Source: Paenibacillus arenilitoris
GTDB lineage: Bacteria > Bacillota > Bacilli > Paenibacillales > Paenibacillaceae
NCBI RefSeq assembly: GCF_014705655.1
Contig: NZ_JACXIY010000045.1
Span: 1 to 60,709, forward strand
DNA: 60,709 bases
Direction: 5' to 3'
Notes under the pieces: generated by a model
Told to the model about the DNA's origin: nothing
What the model saw: only the letters and a program-made list of their open reading frames with translations
Databases searched by the model: none
Made by a program: the position numbers and the translations under genes
Shown here: positions 58,912 through 60,709 of the stretch, one piece after another
How the letters are laid out: each line of letters begins with the position of its first letter
How positions within the stretch are numbered: the first letter of the stretch is position 1

Positions 58912-60597
58912 TTGGAATGGATGATCTGGCTGGACTTTAGTATGTTTCTAGTGCTGCTCGGCTTGTTTTTCTACGTGTTTGCTTCAAGTTCCGTAACGGT
59001 ACTGCATCGCATATACCTGCTGCTGCACATCGTCTTTATGATATGGCCCCTAACGCAGTTCATTTCGCAAACGGCGTCCTCGAATTCGTACAAACTCTTC
59101 TACCTGACCGTATCCTATATCGATCTTTCCTTGCTGGGAATAGGGTGGTTCGTCTTTATCGTATTTCTCACCGGCCAGTCGTATGTCATACGAAAGAGCC
59201 GGTTGTTCGTTTTGTCGATGCCGGCGCTCGCGTCGGTGGCTGCCGCCGCAATCAATCCGAACGGCCTGTTTATTTCAATCGGGGAGCAGGCCGATTCCAT
59301 GAAGCAGCTTCAGCACGGTCCGTTGTACTGGATCATGATCGCGCAGCTGCTGCTGTACATGATTGTATCCGTTGCCATTATGGCGCACAGGCTCCGCACC
59401 GACGTGTCGGACAGGCAGAGGACCCTGATCAGGACGGCGATGACCGGCATGTTCACGCTCCTGCTGTTCTCCATCGCGGATTTGTGCATCAACGTGCTCG
59501 TCATCGACTACCTGGGCCGTTATATTCCGCTCGTCTCCGTCGGCATGGCCTTTGCCGCCGTCTATTTGGTGCACGCGATCGGCCGCAACAAGGTGTTCGA
59601 CATTATTCAAACGGTTCAACGCGACGTCATGAATACGATGTCGATGGGCATTATCGTGCTGGACGAGAACGATACGATCATCGAAGTGAACAAGGTGATC
59701 AAGCCGGTCATCCGGCTGCGGATCGGCGACAAGTTCAACTCGTCCGTCATCGCGTCGCATTTCAAGGGCGAGACGGCGAGGGAGCTGGCCGCCTTCTTCG
59801 AAGCGCAGCGGCAGCGCCCGAACGAGCGGCTGGAGTTCGAGCTTACGCTCGATCTCGACCGGTACCGGCATGTTATCGTCCAGTCCGCGCCGATTTTGAA
59901 TCATAAGAAAACGCCCGTCGGAAGGGTGATCACCTTCCAGGACGTGACGGAGCTGCGGCTGCTCGTCGAAGCGACCAACAGCCAGAACGAGCAGCTCCAG
60001 GACCGGAACCGCGACCTGCTCCTTATGCAGGACGAGCTGTTCCAAGCGAACAAGAAGCTCGAGCAGATGGCGATTACCGACGGCCTGACCGGCTGCTATA
60101 ACCGCAGGTATTTGCTGCAGAAGCTGGAGCAGGAGGTCGTGGCGAACATCCGCTACGGCATTCCGTTCTCCATCTTCCTGTTCGATCTCGACTATTTCAA
60201 GTCGATCAACGACAAGTACGGCCATTTGATCGGCGACGAGGTGCTGTGCAGCACGGCCGACGTCGTTCGAAGGACGCTCCGCCTGACCGACGTATTGGCG
60301 CGGTACGGCGGGGAGGAGTTTACCGTGTATTTGCCGCATACGAATCGTGAGCAGGCCGACCTGATGGCGGAAATGGTCATGGAAGCGGTCGAGCGGAATG
60401 AGGTGAACACGGGAGCCGGCGAACAATCGCTAAGCGTAACGATCAGCATGGGGGTCATCTCCATCGAGCATTTCGAGCCGGCCGCCCTCGACGACCCGAA
60501 GGCTTTCTTGCGGGAGCTTCTCTCGCAGGCCGACGCCGCGCTGTACGAAGCCAAATACAGCGGACGCAACCGAATCGTGAAGCGCAAGCTGGCCTAG
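58912..60597 (+). CDS. Membrane diguanylate cyclase (7TM-PAS-GGDEF)
   Basis: 561 aa. Seven or eight hydrophobic segments (1-225) are followed by a PAS-like domain (about 240-350, GIIVLDENDTIIEVNKVI), a coiled-coil (EQLQDRNRDLLLMQDELFQANKKLEQM) and GGDEF. The active loop is RYGGEEF and the domain starts with TDGLTGCYNRRYL. An intact loop means c-di-GMP synthesis. An inhibitory RxxD site was not evident. The start is TTG 58912 or ATG 58921. Terminated immediately downstream. Confidence 0.92.
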   Translation: MEWMIWLDFSMFLVLLGLFFYVFASSSVTVLHRIYLLLHIVFMIWPLTQFISQTASSNSYKLFYLTVSYIDLSLLGIGWFVFIVFLTGQSYVIRKSRLFVLSMPALASVAAAAINPNGLFISIGEQADSMKQLQHGPLYWIMIAQLLLYMIVSVAIMAHRLRTDVSDRQRTLIRTAMTGMFTLLLFSIADLCINVLVIDYLGRYIPLVSVGMAFAAVYLVHAIGRNKVFDIIQTVQRDVMNTMSMGIIVLDENDTIIEVNKVIKPVIRLRIGDKFNSSVIASHFKGETARELAAFFEAQRQRPNERLEFELTLDLDRYRHVIVQSAPILNHKKTPVGRVITFQDVTELRLLVEATNSQNEQLQDRNRDLLLMQDELFQANKKLEQMAITDGLTGCYNRRYLLQKLEQEVVANIRYGIPFSIFLFDLDYFKSINDKYGHLIGDEVLCSTADVVRRTLRLTDVLARYGGEEFTVYLPHTNREQADLMAEMVMEAVERNEVNTGAGEQSLSVTISMGVISIEHFEPAALDDPKAFLRELLSQADAALYEAKYSGRNRIVKRKLA

Positions 60598-60601
60598 ACA
60601 A

Positions 60602-60632
60602 CCCGGACGAGACGAGTCCGGTTTTTTTTTTC
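60602..60632 (+). terminator. Terminator of the diguanylate cyclase gene
   Basis: CCGGAC and GTCCGG form a 6-bp stem around GAGACGA, followed by ten T residues. The last ~77 bases of the window hold nothing I can identify. Confidence 0.88.
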
Positions 60633-60709
60633 TACGACGGCACAATCAACGAACAACTGTAACTTGATCCCACTGAGCCTCTAATTGCTGCAGAAAAGTG
60701 AGTGGATTG

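Noticed and set aside
1..60709. CRISPR arrays, insertion sequences, prophage or integrase genes
   Set aside because: Looked for regularly spaced repeats, transposase motifs and att-like duplications at the tRNAs; none seen.

Overview
The window reads as ordinary chromosome of a GC-rich, endospore-forming Firmicute of the Paenibacillaceae (Paenibacillus/Cohnella type). This rests on the DesK/DesR/desaturase locus, a YyaC spore protease, a GerKB-type germination permease, a surface protein with C-terminal SLH repeats, MalT-like LuxR and AraC regulators, DUF1128, and strong AGGAGG ribosome binding sites. No phage, insertion sequence or CRISPR array was seen. Genus is inference; no database was searched.

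Layout. 1-500: the 3' end of a 23S rRNA, then tRNA-Asp, tRNA-Gln and tRNA-Gly and a terminator. 640-4300: a P-loop kinase-like protein, a DUF5808 membrane protein, an oxidoreductase and a 550-bp spacer of degenerate repeats. 4280-7500: a compact NAD-salvage operon (NrtR regulator, PRPP-synthetase-like protein, nicotinamide phosphoribosyltransferase) behind a palindromic operator. 7500-14300: a TetR gene and membrane-protein gene with two matching operators, AdoMet decarboxylase with a short-chain dehydrogenase, a dehydrogenase/WYL-regulator divergent pair, an M29 aminopeptidase and a small HhH protein. 14400-17950: membrane-fluidity control (desaturase, DesK, DesR) with a DUF1905/YdeI gene coupled to desR.

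18000-29900: an AAA+ ATPase with a membrane-anchored TPR protein, a MalT-type regulator divergent from a large NHL/SLH cell-surface protein, twin hairpins, a DUF559-type nuclease, a YlbL/SepM-like PDZ-Lon protease, a methyltransferase and an AHSA1 protein with an operator inside its promoter. 29900-32230: a candidate structured RNA, then a YtrA-type GntR regulator with an ABC exporter. 32440-36550: a sporulation-kinase-like sensor with Spo0A-box-like sites upstream, convergent with an NHLP RiPP-precursor gene and a class I isoprenoid-synthase gene, then a permuted NlpC/P60 protein.

36600-47900: two further Gfo/Idh/MocA oxidoreductases, LapA, an RNA methyltransferase, a GH26-like enzyme, lipases, hemolysin III, a small two-TM protein with a GerKB-type permease, a CorA-like transporter with a changed signature and a YflT-type stress protein. 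48000-54300: an FAD oxidoreductase, an AraC regulator and the divergent galK-galE-galT Leloir operon. 54400-60709: a small HTH-like protein, DUF1128, YyaC, an alpha/beta hydrolase, a DUF6483-like protein, a METTL25-like methyltransferase and a membrane diguanylate cyclase.

The strongest candidates for something new are the NHLP precursor plus isoprenoid synthase pair (34389-35642), the NrtR-Prs-NadV operon (whose enzyme pair resembles the phage NAD+ reconstitution pair), the AAA-TPR pair (18081-19950), and two RNA-like elements: a multi-hairpin leader at about 29906-30086 and covarying twin hairpins at 26246-26343.
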